DNA of 64,000 nucleotides from the NCBI GenBank assembly GCA_018350325.1, contig JAEVLN010000014.1:956001-1020000 (forward strand). Direction: 5' to 3'. Numbering within the stretch: position 1 is the first letter of the stretch; every line of letters starts with the position of its first letter. The stretch comes from Globodera rostochiensis. Lineage: Eukaryota > Nematoda > Chromadorea > Rhabditida > Heteroderidae. Shown here in pieces: positions 1 through 10,931 of this stretch. The notes under the pieces are model-generated. The model was not told the origin of the DNA. It saw only the letters and a program-made list of their open reading frames with translations, and did no database searches. The translations under genes and the position numbers were made by a program.

Positions 1-985
1 GTGCCAAAAGCGAACAACACAATCAACCGGTCCCTGGGGGAATAAAGTGAGGGAATATGGAAGAAAAATGGCAAAAATTGGTCTCAGAAATCATTTTGGG
101 AGATAAAAATGGCAAATTAGCCTCAAAAATTATTTTAGGGAATAAAAATTGCAAAATTTAGCCTCAGAAATAATATAAAAATCTAAAAAATGGCTATAAA
201 GTTTTATTACGGAGTAAAAAATTTGATCAAACATTTGCGTTTAAAAAATATTTTGAGGGAATAAAATCGGATCAATTTGTGGCGGATCGAATTACCCCCC
301 CCCCCGCCGAAAGTAACAACTGTTGCCCGCTGTGCGAACAATTCAAAAACAAATTTAAACCGGGGGGGGGGGGGTAAGATTGGCATTTCCAGCGGCACAT
401 GTCAACCAATAATCAGCAGATTTTATGGAATATGAAAAAGGTGTGATTTTAAAAAAATCAAAAAATTATTCAAAATGCACAAAATGGAATAAAATAATCG
501 AACAACAAACAAACTTAAATGAAAAGCAATTAGTTGTCTAATTTACATGCACTATCATAGCGTTTTTCGAGCTTCAATTTAATTTGTAATAATTAATTTT
601 GTTTTAACTAGGGTTGGACAAAACCGGATATTATCCGGGTCCCCCGGATACCGGATATCTCAAAAACACCCGGATACCGGTTCCGGATCCAGCATAATTT
701 AGCTGTCATCGTTCAATACCGGATAATTTTTATCCAAAATTGTCCCATACCGGTTCCAGATTATCCGGGTTTGTCCAACCCTAGTTTTAACCATCTCATG
801 AGTTGAAATATTCATTTAAAAATTTGATACTTTTCAATTAACAAAAATGCCAAAAAAAAAGTCGCTTAAATGTGCACGTTTATCAAAATGGCGTGACAGG
901 GAGGGGGCCAGCACCTATTCCGGGTTCAAAAACGCTCCCAAATATACACAAATTTAAAATTGTTGAAAGCAAAAAATGATTGGTG
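1..985. other. Intergenic, AT-rich, with C/G homopolymers
   Basis: I see no supportable gene here. The stretch is AT-rich with short degenerate direct repeats (60-200) and a C run near 294-305 facing a G run near 362-373, which makes the short open frame around 207-398 look accidental. A foldback element lies at 609-783 and is listed separately. Confidence 0.6.
609..783. mobile_element. hAT-like foldback MITE, 175 bp
   Basis: The element begins TAGGGTTGGACAAA and ends with the complementary TTTGTCCAACCCTA. It is flanked on both sides by the same 8 bp, GTTTTAAC (601-608 and 784-791), which reads as a target-site duplication. An 8-bp duplication together with a TAGGG terminus fits the hAT superfamily. 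There is no coding capacity, so it is a non-autonomous miniature element. The interior is rich in CCGGATA/TATCCGG inverted motifs. Confidence 0.8.
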
Positions 986-1403
986 TCACCACCGTCCAAA
1001 GTACAACATGCACAAAAGGCTCCATTTTCGCATGGCCGCCCGCACATTGCCCTCCATCAAATCGCGCACGCCATCGGCACACACACAGCGAGTGACCAAC
1101 CGCCGCATTCGTCTTCCCACCAGATCGCCGACCATTTCAACCAGTCCGGCAAAAATCTTTCCGATCATCAGCACGCCCTTGGCCAACAGGTTGCCCATCT
1201 CCTGCATGCCGAACATGCGCAACCGACGACCTGCAACCATTTTGCCGTTCGTCTCCGCCCGAGCCGTGCCCATTACGGCACATCTTTTCATCTGCTGATG
1301 TGACAACACTCTGTCAGCCTGCCGATTTGATTTGGAATGGCCAATTTTATTTTAAATTGAAAACAAATTTAAATACCTCCGCAGAGGCCGGCATCTTACA
1401 CAT
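986..1403 (-). CDS. Hypothetical small protein, two exons
   Basis: Two exons on the minus strand, 1403..1377 and 1318..986, are joined by a 58-bp intron with a GTATTT donor and a CGGCAG acceptor. They give 119 residues with an in-frame stop. The GC-rich, codon-like second exon stands out from the AT-rich surroundings. The protein starts MCKMPASAEADRVLSHQQ and is rich in Met, Arg and Gly. It has one hydrophobic stretch around residues 55-75 that could be a membrane or amphipathic helix. I do not recognise the family. Further exons upstream are possible because no promoter decides the start. The overlapping plus-strand frames in the same interval look like shadows. Confidence 0.4.
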
Positions 1404-2125
1404 CCCTATGAAGTCAGTATATGGCAAATTGTTAATTGTGATCTTTCAAATTGTCTAAAAAGTTGGTTTTCGAGAATTTATAAAATGCAAATTTCAAAAC
1501 GAGGAGAACGCATTCTGTTCTCCTTTTAAAAATTGATTGGGTTATTCAGCAATTTAGAATAAATGCGTCGATTAAAGGGAATGCAACGAATGCCAATGGC
1601 AATTGGTGGGACGGTGCACACATTCCTCTGCCTTCTTTTAAGTAACAAATACCTAAGAATTGGTGCATTCTCTCAATTTTGGGGTCAAAGGTCAACCTCG
1701 CCATTGTCCTGCAGCAACAAAACAACTTTGGCATATCGCGATGAAGTCCCCCGAAAACAAATGGACGAAAATCGATCAACGCAATTGTCCGGTTTCAACT
1801 CATTTTGCACCCACTTTTATTTAGACCATTTTTGTTGCGAATAGGTAAGTCAATTTCCCCGCTGTTCCATACTGTCAATTTAGGAAATATGCCATTCATT
1901 CATTTCATTTTTTGATTATTGCCATTATGCGAAGACAAATAAATTTTGTTGATTTCTGCCTTTGAAATTTGAATGCGTACGACCGCTGTCGGCGGTTGTA
2001 TTATGTCCACTTATTTTTGTGGACGAATGGCCGAAATGGCATTGAGTGAAAAAGGAGGCGATATTTATACTACGAACCGGTGTGAAGAATATTATTACCT
2101 ATAACGGAATTGTGTGAAAATTCCT
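1404..2125. other. Intergenic, no supported gene
   Basis: Short overlapping open frames occur on both strands around 1546-1844, but none has splice sites, family motifs or a clear codon bias. I see nothing else in this stretch. Confidence 0.5.
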
Positions 2126-2133
2126 TATAAATA
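2126..2133 (+). promoter_or_regulatory. TATA box of the F-box gene
   Basis: TATAAATA lies 57 bp upstream of the ATG at 2190, a good distance for a core promoter plus a short 5' UTR. The ATG at about 2144 lies between them, but its frame is not the frame of exon 2 after splicing. Confidence 0.55.
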
Positions 2134-2189
2134 GAGGGAAAAAATGAGCAAATTCTCTCATTTATTTTCGACATTCACCAAAAAAGAAA

Positions 2190-3142
2190 ATGGCTCACAA
2201 AAGGGTAAGGCAAACGCCAATTTTAATAATCATTTTTGTGCTAACATTACCCACTTTTCAGAAGCGACAAAATAAGGATTTGCCATGCTCGTCAACAAAT
2301 GCCGATGCCGACCAGTGTCCGTTTCCGCTCGAACAGCTGCCACTGAACACACTCGTCATCGTCGCTTCGCAACTCCCATTCAAAGACTTCAAGAATGTCG
2401 GCATGATCTCCAAGCAGTTCAACCGGGTGAGTGAGCATCAACATTCGTTTTGGAGAATCAAATGCATTTTTTTGAAACAGGCACAACGAATAACGAGGTT
2501 CAACAGAAAGCGCGTCTCTGTCGACATGCTGCGCAAGTTATTCCCGGACGAAGTGCCCGACTCCAAAATGGACGGCACTGAACGAAGCATTGGGATGCTG
2601 GAGATGATGAATCCGATGCGCCAGCATCTGAGAAGTTCGCCGCCCAGAAACATTCGTGAGGTCGACTTGAGCGAATTCAGTTCGTTCCGCGAGTCCCACT
2701 TCGTCGAGCTGTTCAGGGTCAGTAATTAATTGTTTAAAACTGGTTTAAAATTCCCCCGATTTTAGTCGATCAGCAACGGCAGGGACTTGTTTTCGGATGT
2801 CCGACGACTCAATGTGCAAAAGTGTGTGATGGAGCTGCGCGACATGGACTTTTTGGCCCAGCTGATGCCGAAGGTGTGGTACATTCGCTGCTCCGCCCAA
2901 TCACTCGTGATCCCGCAAGAGTGAGTTGAAAGCAGCAGAAAATTGTTGTTTAATGTCTTCATTCTTTATTAAGGACTGAACAGCAACAAATGGCACTGAA
3001 CGCGGAGCAGATGCGCCAGCTGCGTGCCAAACTGGAGAACTTCGACGTTGTGTCAAGACAGTGCACGAAAAAACATCTTTGGTTCATCACCAAACTCATC
3101 GAAATGTTCGCCGAGCTCGAAGTCATTCAACTCGACAATTGA
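2190..3142 (+). CDS. F-box protein, 246 aa
   Basis: Five exons: 2190-2204, 2262-2426, 2481-2717, 2766-2920 and 2974-3142. All have GT-AG introns and matching phases and give 246 residues. Residues about 25-58 look like an F-box: a PxxxLPLNTLV start, then LPFKDFKNVGMISKQFNR. F-box domains bind Skp1 and place the protein in SCF ubiquitin ligases as a substrate adaptor. The remainder (residues 60-246) has no recognisable WD40 or leucine-rich repeats, so the substrate-binding part is unknown. Family and role come from the motif only. Many nematodes carry large, fast-evolving F-box families, which fits a short divergent member. A TATA box sits upstream. The start was chosen because only this ATG gives a frame continuous with exon 2. 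Confidence 0.65.
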
Positions 3143-3674
3143 TGGCGACAGGGGACAATTAAGAAGCGACAATTTAAGCGAGAGGATTCATTCTATTGAT
3201 GATTGGAAATTATATACCTATATATTGTATTGTCTGTGATTTACCCATTAATATGCATAATTGTAAGCATTGCGATTGTTTGTGATTTTGAATCGCATCG
3301 AATTATTCGCATATTTTTGATCAATTATGTTATGTATAAACGGCTTTGATCAGTAAAAACTAATAGGCCGAGAATGGGTTTGGGTAGGCGTCAAATTTGG
3401 CGGTTTCCTACTTCAGCCACTTTTCGGCATTTTTTTTATTAATTACGTAATTGACCTCCCCATTAGCAGGGATGGGATCTACTTTGAAAAACGAATTGGC
3501 TTGGAATACTTTTATCTGATGAACATTATGTACAATTTAACGATGACTGTGATGAACAAAAAATTGTGGGATCGAATTGGGTTCAGAGATCACAATGCTT
3601 GGACTGTCAATTAATCATCGTTCGACCATCATATAGGGCGCATTAAATGGCCGCTTCTCGCATGTCCCCGATGT
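3143..3674. other. Intergenic between convergent genes
   Basis: This is the 3' flank shared by the F-box gene (+) and the kinase-like gene (-). I see no gene, only AT-rich sequence. Confidence 0.6.
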
Positions 3675-5147
3675 TCAACGTGCACGACTTCCCGATCGTC
3701 CCCGACCGCCTCGGGTAGGTCGTTGCGCGCTTGCTCCGCTTCGCGTATGTCCCGCGACCTCCCAATCGTACGGGCGCTCCGGGAAACCGTTGTTTTCAAG
3801 ACAGTTGCGCAAGAGCGTGGTGATCAGCTCATAGTTGGGGCGATCGTAGCGTTGCAATTGATCCTAAATCATCGAAACAAAAATTGATTAAATATTAGAT
3901 TCGCCCCAGACTCAACTCACAATGTGTGTGAGAATTTCAGCAAACTCGGCCGGACATCTCTCAAGCAGTTTTGCGCGGGCTCGACGTTTATTGGTGTCCG
4001 TTGATTGCGTTCGAAAAGCTTTCGCCGAGCCCATCTAAATAGAAAAATGCGATTGGTTTCCTTCAGGAAAAGTTTGCCACTCACTTCCCACTCAGTTTTT
4101 ATGCCGTTCCACGGAAGGGCACCTATGTAGAATCGGATCAAGACGTACATCCACGACTCGACGTCGTCCCTTCTGCCATACGCTAGATTCATATGTTGGT
4201 TGGCGGAGTGCGCAGAGATTGGCATAAACATCGGAGCTGCTCGGTAGTTTACACGGTCTGGCAGCGGGTTTCCTTCTTCAAGTAATGGGGCCTGCAAATT
4301 ACGGACGGATGTCAAAATTCGGAAAAAATGTGAAATTCACTTACCTCCCCAGCCGGCCCCTGAATTGGGTATTTACGCGCCATTCCCAGGTCGAGCAAGT
4401 AGAGAAGTCGCTGCTCATTGAGTTGTGGACGTCCAATGTTCAAGTTTCCTGGTCTGATGTCCCGATGCACATATCCAATGCTGTGCAGAGTTTTGATCGC
4501 TTCGAGCAGTTGGATGGCCATGCTGATTGCTGTTCCGGGGCTGAAGCTGACACCATCAGGAACAAGGAGGTTAACTCTGCGCCCGACCAGTGAGGTGCTG
4601 AAAAGTTGAGACCGTTAACAACATAAAAAAAAGCGGCCATCAAATGCGAAACTTACACAGTGTAGTTGAAGTTCACTAATTGTCCTGTCGTCGCGTTCGT
4701 CTGTTCATCAACCCCAATGTCCAAGCAACGGCAGAAATGTCTTGTTCCTTCATCGTCCTGAATGTCTGCCAGACTGCGCAACAGAAGAGCCTGAAAAATG
4801 TGTGGGTGACTCCCAAAAACAAATAAAAAGCGATTGCACTGCCTCACCTCCGGCACAAGAAACGAAGTCTGATCGTCGATGATTTCTGTCCTCAGAGTTC
4901 CTTGCACTGCTTGTCCGTCGCTGCACAAGTAGACGTCTCCGAACGGTCCAAAGGCCACCTTTCTTTCGATTGTCCAACGGCCTCCGACGAGAGTTTGAAG
5001 AGCAAGCACCACGCGTTCCCGCCGCGTCTGTTGTTGTTGTGGTGGCGGCGGCGGCACGTGTTCTTGAAACAAGTCAAATGGAAGGATGTTCATGGGCTCT
5101 AAGCCCGGAAGCTCGTCTATGTCGTTTATGCCATGAATGTCGTCCAT
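3675..5147 (-). CDS. CK1/TTBK-like protein kinase, probably degenerate
   Basis: Six exons with consistent phases (5147..4848, 4790..4657, 4597..4345, 4291..4085, 4034..3921, 3863..3675) give 398 residues. A 5' UTR exon probably ends at the GTAATG donor near 5235. The order of motifs is that of the casein kinase 1/tau-tubulin kinase group: Gly-loop FGPFGDVYLC (about 68-77), catalytic loop HRDIRPGN, DLG in place of DFG, the GRRDDVESWMY helix, LPW, and a terminal PYDWE. Several catalytic positions are altered. The VAIK-region Lys appears to be Arg (TLRTE), the catalytic-loop Lys is Arg (HRDIRPGN), and DFG is DLG. The catalytic Asp of HRD remains. It may be a weak kinase or a pseudokinase scaffold. 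The N-terminus is acidic with a short Pro/Gln tract. Nematodes are known to have greatly expanded CK1/TTBK-like families, often in the male germ line. Confidence 0.8.
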
Positions 5148-5295
5148 GTCGTTTAAGCCCGATGTGTGCACAGCGCGTCGGCAATCTGAAAAGAAAGAAT
5201 AAATTGACGCTTAATGAACAAAAAGTGGGCATTACCTTAAAGATGAAACGAATTTGAAAGAAGTGGCGAAATGACCGATCAAAGTATTTTCTTTG

Positions 5296-5303
5296 CTTTT
5301 ATA
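5296..5303 (-). promoter_or_regulatory. TATA box of the kinase-like gene
   Basis: Read on the minus strand this is TATAAAAG, about 150 bp upstream of the chosen ATG. A non-coding first exon (about 5270 to 5236) and a short intron ending TTTTCAG near 5187 would lie between them. Confidence 0.5.
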
Positions 5304-5963
5304 CAAAACATTTCTCTTTTCTTCATTTTTCTTCCTTTCTTTCTTCGTCCGTTCATTCATGCCTACAAATTAGAGCCCGGTAAAATAAAATTTCCGGGAA
5401 CGGGAATTTCAAATCTAACGGGAATGGGCTTCCCGTGTTTTTCCCGTTAAAATCCCGTTCAATTTTTAACTCCCGGCGGGATAGGGTAAGCGCCGCCGTT
5501 AAAAAAAAATTTGAAATTTTAAGCGTTCTTTTTGTGATGAAAATTGGTCCAAAACGTTAAATTTTTGAAACATTTCGCCAAGATAAATGAACGGGAAAAA
5601 GACTAAAATAAACTTTCCGGGAACGGGAATTTCAAAAAGTACGGAACGGTAAAATAGTGCAACTATTCTCTACTTTGTAACCCATTTTAACCATTTGCTA
5701 TGTAACAAAAATTATATTTTTATTTCACCAAATGTAAATGACAAATCTTTTAGGCTTAGGCCCACGAAAACAAAAAAATCGATATTTAGTGAACAAAAAT
5801 ATAAAAATGGAACAGATCGTTTGAATCACCTTACTGGCCAACAAAAGAGTTCAAATGGTAATGGTTAAAGCGGTACAAAAACGAAACCAAAATATCATTC
5901 AGATACAACCAAAATTATAGGAAAAAATCAATCAGAAAATACAATCAAAAATTGGTAATAAAA
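5304..5963. other. Intergenic with a degenerate direct repeat
   Basis: No gene seen. A TTCCGGGAACGGGAATTTC motif occurs at about 5391 and again at about 5616. The stretch between contains many CCCGTT/AACGGG inverted motifs and resembles a decayed foldback element. Confidence 0.5.
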
Positions 5964-8900
5964 TCATCCCGAACACATCAAACAGCCCCCCTCTTCTTCC
6001 TCCTCATCCGTTTGCTGGAACTTGCGCTTGGCCGGCGCGCGCACTTCCGAATTGGTTACAATGTTCTCCTTGTCCTCTTGACCAACAACAACAATATCGG
6101 TTTTGTTCTCCAGCGCGGCGAGTCCACGAAGCGCCAATTTGTCCACAGTAAACTGCACAGCATCGACGGCCGGCCGAGTGCGCAGATAGTACATTCCGGT
6201 TTTAAGACCCTGAACCAAGGAGGGGGGGGGGGTTGTGTAATGAGAGCAATTGTAGCAGTTTTTTTACAAAACCTAACCATTTGGCATAAAATGAATTCCC
6301 CAGAACAATTCGCAAAAAAAACCAACCAGTGACCAGGCGTAGAAGTGCATGGAGCTCAGTTTTGCATAATTCGGCTGCGCAATGTGAATGTTCAGCGATT
6401 GGCTTTGGTCGATGAACGCGGCACGGTCGGCAGCCATTTCCAGAATATCCTTTTGCGGAATTTCCCACACCGTCCTGTACAGGTCCTTGATGTGCTGCGG
6501 CAACTGCTTGATGTTCTGCACCGACCCATTCTCCGCAATCAGTCGATTCTTCATCTGATCATCCCACAGGTTGAGCTCAATCAAATCCTTCATCAAATGC
6601 AGATTCACAATCTAAAAACATCAAAATTTGAATGCACAATGTGCGTATCAGTGATGCGACGAGCTCGAATTGTTGGGCCATTTCTTGGACCGTTTTTGTG
6701 AAAAGCCCGGATCGATTCACTCTAGCAACTTATTTTGACAATGAAAATTTTTAATTGAGTTTCCTAATTACTTACGGAACACAATACACGGCCATGCCCT
6801 CCCCCCGCCCTAATCTCCTCTCATCGCCTGTTGTGGGGATATGAAATGAGGCCAAATACCGAACCTGAAAATCGCCCGATAGGACGCGACGGCTGTACAC
6901 GTTGGATGTGTAAGGCTCAATAGACTCGTTGTTGCCGAGAATTTGCGCGGTCGACGCGGTTGGCATCGGCGCGACCAGCAGACTGTTGCGGACCCCAAAC
7001 TTTGCAATGCGTTCCTTGAGCGTCGCCCAATCCCACAAATTGGTCGGTGTAACATTCCACTAAATTGGGACACGATTCACCAAAAAATCATTTCTTTTCC
7101 CAACCAAACAACCAACCATATCATACTGCAGGATGCCTTTGCTGACCGGTGAGCCAACATACGTTTCGTAGGGTCCCAACTGCTCCGCCAGCTCACAGGA
7201 CGCCTCGAGCGCACCGTAGTAAATGGTCTCGAATATTTGCTTGTTCAATAAACGTGCCGGCTCGCTGTTGAACGGGTAGCGCATTAGCATGAAAGCGTCG
7301 GCCAAACCCTCAAAAACCAAACATAATAAAAATTGGGGGAAGGGGAGGGGTGTTGAAAAAGCACCTGGACACCAATCCCGATGGGTCGATGGCGCTTGTT
7401 GGATCGTTCCGAGCAAGGCGTTGGGTATTCGTTGACATCGATGACACGGTTCAAATTCTGCGTGACCGTCTTGGCCACATCCTTGAGCATTTCGAAGTCG
7501 AACTCACGCTTGCTCTGCTGCTGTCCATTACCATTTCCGCTCCCGTTGTTGTTGGTCACGCCGGTCACAAATCGATTAAGCGCAATGGAGGCCAAGTTGC
7601 ACACAGCGGTCTCATCCGGTGACGAATATTCAATGATTTCGGTGCACAAATTTGAGCATTTTATGGTGCCCAAGTTTTGCTGATTTGACTTCCGATTGCA
7701 CGCGTCCTTGAACAACATGTACGGCGTGCCGGTCTCCGTCTGCGAACTGATAATGCTCTTCCACACTTCACGGGCCGGCAGCTGACGACGAAAGCGCTGC
7801 TCTTTTTCGTACCTTAAAAAGGGTCACATAAACACATTAACAAAAATGAATCATCACTTCTGATAAAGGTCCTCAAACTGTTCGCCCCAACACTCGTCAA
7901 GTCCTGGACATTCGCTGGGACACATCAATGACCAAACTTGGTCCTCCTTCACGCGCTTCATAAAGCTGAAAAGGCCACGCAATTATGCAGGGTTTTAACG
8001 GCGCCAAACAGTCAGCCTTACAGATCGGGAATCCAAAGCCCGTAGAAAAGGTCACGAGCTCGTTCGTCTTCCGAACCGGTGTTCTTGCGCAGTTCCAAAA
8101 AGTCGATGATGTCGGCATGCCATGGCTCCAAATAAATGGAAAAGGCACCGGGACGCTAAAAAGCGATATTTGAAAAATGAATGCTTCATCCAACGAACAA
8201 ACAAATCCGACTTTGTTTCCTCCTTGATCTACATATTTTGCCATCGCGTTGTACACTCGCAGCATTGGCACCAGCCCATTGGACGTGCCATTTGTCTGCA
8301 AATTCATTTTGTATAAAATAAAAACAAATCCAAAAAAAATATGACCCCTGAAATGTACGATCCATTGGCACGGATGCAGTGCACATTCACTCCAATGCCG
8401 CCGGCCGACTTGGAGATGAGCGCGCAGCGATTCAACGTCTCGCAAATGCCCTCAATGGAGTCGGAGACCATTGTCAACAGAAAACACGAGGACAGTTGGG
8501 GACGGCATGTGCCCGCATTGAACAGCGTGGGCGTTGCATGGGTAAACCAACGTTCGGACAACAAATTGTACGTCTAAATCGGTGAACTAATTAGCGTTGG
8601 CTAATTTAGTGTAAAACCGAGAGAGACTGACTCTCCACCCGACAAATCCAACTAAAGAACAAAAAGATATCAATTAAAAAAACCGGGGTCATTAGATTAT
8701 TGGAATAACCTTGAGTGCCAACGCAATTTCCCCCTTGTGAATTCCGATGGCAACACGCATCAGCATGTGTTGAGGACGTTCGACAACCTTTCCATCAATC
8801 TTCAACAAGTAAGAGCGCTCGAGAGTCTTAAACCCGAAATATGTGTAGTTGAAGTCACGGTCGTAGATGATCGCGGAGTTAAGCGTCTAAATAAAGCGTC

Positions 8901-9596
8901 CAAATTGGATGATAATCGATGATAGTCAAAAATTTCCCGATGGAATTTTTTTCCCTTTTTTATTGCTTCTCGGACGACCCTCCCCCCCCAAATGGTTTTT
9001 TCTGGTCAGGTCCAGCTGGTGCTTACTCACTTGTTCGTTGGCCATCACGATGTTGTATGTTTCTTCGCTGACCATTGGCATCGAGCGTTTGTTCTTCGGG
9101 TGGACATAGCGGTAGAGGTCGGTAATAACTTCGGAAAAAGCCTTTAAAAAGATTATCAAAAAGTATAAAATTCAAATCTGAAAAAAATGTGATTCAATTT
9201 CAAAAGCGCACTTTGTTAGTCTGTTTGTGTAAGTTTGACACCGCGATTCGAGCAGCAAGGCGTGCATAATCCGGATGACTCACAGTCATCGAGGCGGCAA
9301 CTTCAGCTGCCAAATTGTCCAATTCCACGGTTGTCACCCCTTTGTAGATGCCCTTTACCACCTTGAGCGTGACGTGAAGCTAAAAATAGAAAACGTTCGT
9401 TCATTCAACCTTTAGTCATAAAAAAGAAAATGAATCATCCATTCGAAGGACTCACCGGGTCGACGAATTCCAAATTGAGGCCATAGCAAAGCTTTTTAAC
9501 ACGCGACGTAATTTTGTCCAGAAAAACGCCTTCCTTACGACCATCCCTCTTTACCACAAAGTTATTAATAGGGGCATCAGGCTCATCTTTGTTCAT
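5964..9596 (-). CDS. rnr-1: Ribonucleoside-diphosphate reductase large subunit
   Basis: Thirteen exons (9596..9456, 9379..9212, 9141..9031, 8886..8710, 8573..8346, 8295..8212, 8155..8022, 7965..7858, 7812..7365, 7308..7117, 7059..6865, 6611..6327, 6209..5964) give 838 residues that follow animal RRM1 end to end. The enzyme reduces ribonucleoside diphosphates to deoxyribonucleotides for DNA synthesis, with an R2 partner supplying the radical. An N-terminal ATP-cone-like region begins [15 protein letters not shown]. The class I catalytic residues are visible: Cys in QLSSCFLL, Asn/Cys/Glu in CSNLCTE, and the second redox Cys in AVCNLAS. The swivelling tail Cys pair is the final CLMC. Oddities are a Gly/Asn/Gln insertion after FVTGVT (about 7530) not found in vertebrate R1, and a Glu-rich stretch just before the CxxC tail. 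All introns are GT-AG. It lies alone, divergent from the repeat region upstream. Confidence 0.97.
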
Positions 9597-9819
9597 TGTA
9601 CTGACACAAGCTAGTTACTTTCGAAAGCACTTGGTTGAATCCACCTAATATAGATTAAACATAATGAAGCAATTAGACAAATTAAGTCCCGAAAACAGAA
9701 AATCCGTTTTTTTGAGAACGCAATGTATCTTTTCTGGACACATGGACCACTTATTGCTAGCTCCTGCTTAAATAAATGTTGTTCATTACGAGCTTTCGAG
9801 TAGTTTTGATTGGGGTCAA

Positions 9820-10289
9820 CCCATCTCATCAACACCCAACTCATCAATACCCAACTCATCAACACCCAACTCATCAACAACCCAACTCATCAACAAGCAA
9901 GATCGGACAATAACTTGCTTGAACCTTAACCGATTCAAAACTACTTAAAGCCATTCGAAAGAGCTCAAAGAGTTGAAGCTAATATTAAGTTAAAGCTTTG
10001 TGATTGGACAAGTTTCAAAAAAGTTATGGCTAGAAGGCTTGATAAAATTTAAAAATTCCGGTTCTTATGGGTTTTCTGGCCATAACTTTTTTGAAACTTG
10101 TCCAATCACAAAACTTTAACTTAATATTAGCTTCAACTCTTTGAGCTCTTTCGAATGGCTTTAAGTAGTTTTGAATCGGTTAAGGTTCAAGCAAGTTATT
10201 GTCCGATCTTGCTTGTTGATGAGTTGGGTTGTTGATGAGTTGGGTGTTGATGAGTTGGGTATTGATGAGTTGGGTGTTGATGAGATGGG
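9820..10289. repeat. Near-perfect 211-bp inverted repeat (foldback)
   Basis: The left arm 9820-10030 and right arm 10079-10289 are both 211 nt and complementary almost base for base; I saw one mismatch, in the TTTGTGATTGG region. They are separated by a 48-nt loop. Each arm starts with a tandem minisatellite (unit CCCAACTCATCAACA, with one TCAATA variant at the mirrored position) and ends with GTTATGGC/GCCATAAC at the loop. No transposase frame is present. The equal arm length and preserved variants imply a recent origin or ongoing correction between arms. Confidence 0.9.
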
Positions 10290-10641
10290 GGAGACCCGTT
10301 TTGATTATAAGCTAGCCAAACAAAGAAATCCAAAGTTGAAATGGATAAGAAATTCATTTATTCAATGGTAATGTTTAGTGTTTTAGCTTATAAAATGAGC
10401 CATTTCTAAATTCTTGGCCGAGAAAAGAAGACTCTAAAGATTAAAATAAGACGTTAATTTATAAAGGCTGGCCGGTGCGGTGTCATTAGCAAAAGATGAC
10501 ACTGAATGGTACACATTTTTTCGGAAACCAAAATCAAAGCCATTTTGAATTGTATTCGCGCCATTTTTTGAATTTTGGCGATTTGAATACAAAATTCAAA
10601 CTATCCTCTGCTGGTCTTGGACACGGTAGGGGTCAACTGCA

Positions 10642-10931
10642 AACGTTTAGCAGCTCATAACTTCTTTCAAGCATGACCAATCTTCATAATCTTTATATCA
10701 TTTGAAAGGCCGTAATAAGAAGAAGCTATTTGTAAGCATTCGAAAAAGCATTGGATAAAAAGGAACAAAATTATGACTAGAAAACAATGAAAAAGTTCGA
10801 TTTTTACACTTTTTCATTTATAACTTTTTAATAATGCATCGAACCGGCTCGATGTTGCTGAAATATATCTTCTAATCATTTAAAACTTTCGAATGTTCAG
10901 TCTTGAAAAAAGTTATGAGCTGCTAAACGTT
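10642..10931. repeat. Second foldback element
   Basis: AACGTTTAGCAGCTCATAAC at 10642 is mirrored by its complement ending at 10931. The 30-nt outer arms (10642-10671 and 10902-10931) differ at one position. Inner sequence is only weakly paired. The arms contain a CATAACTT(T/C)TTTCAA motif also seen in the 211-bp foldback and in a decayed copy near 14790-14830. Confidence 0.7.

Noticed and set aside
1546..1844. Small frames on both strands (77 and 93 codons)
   Set aside because: Mutually antisense, without splice signals or recognisable protein features.
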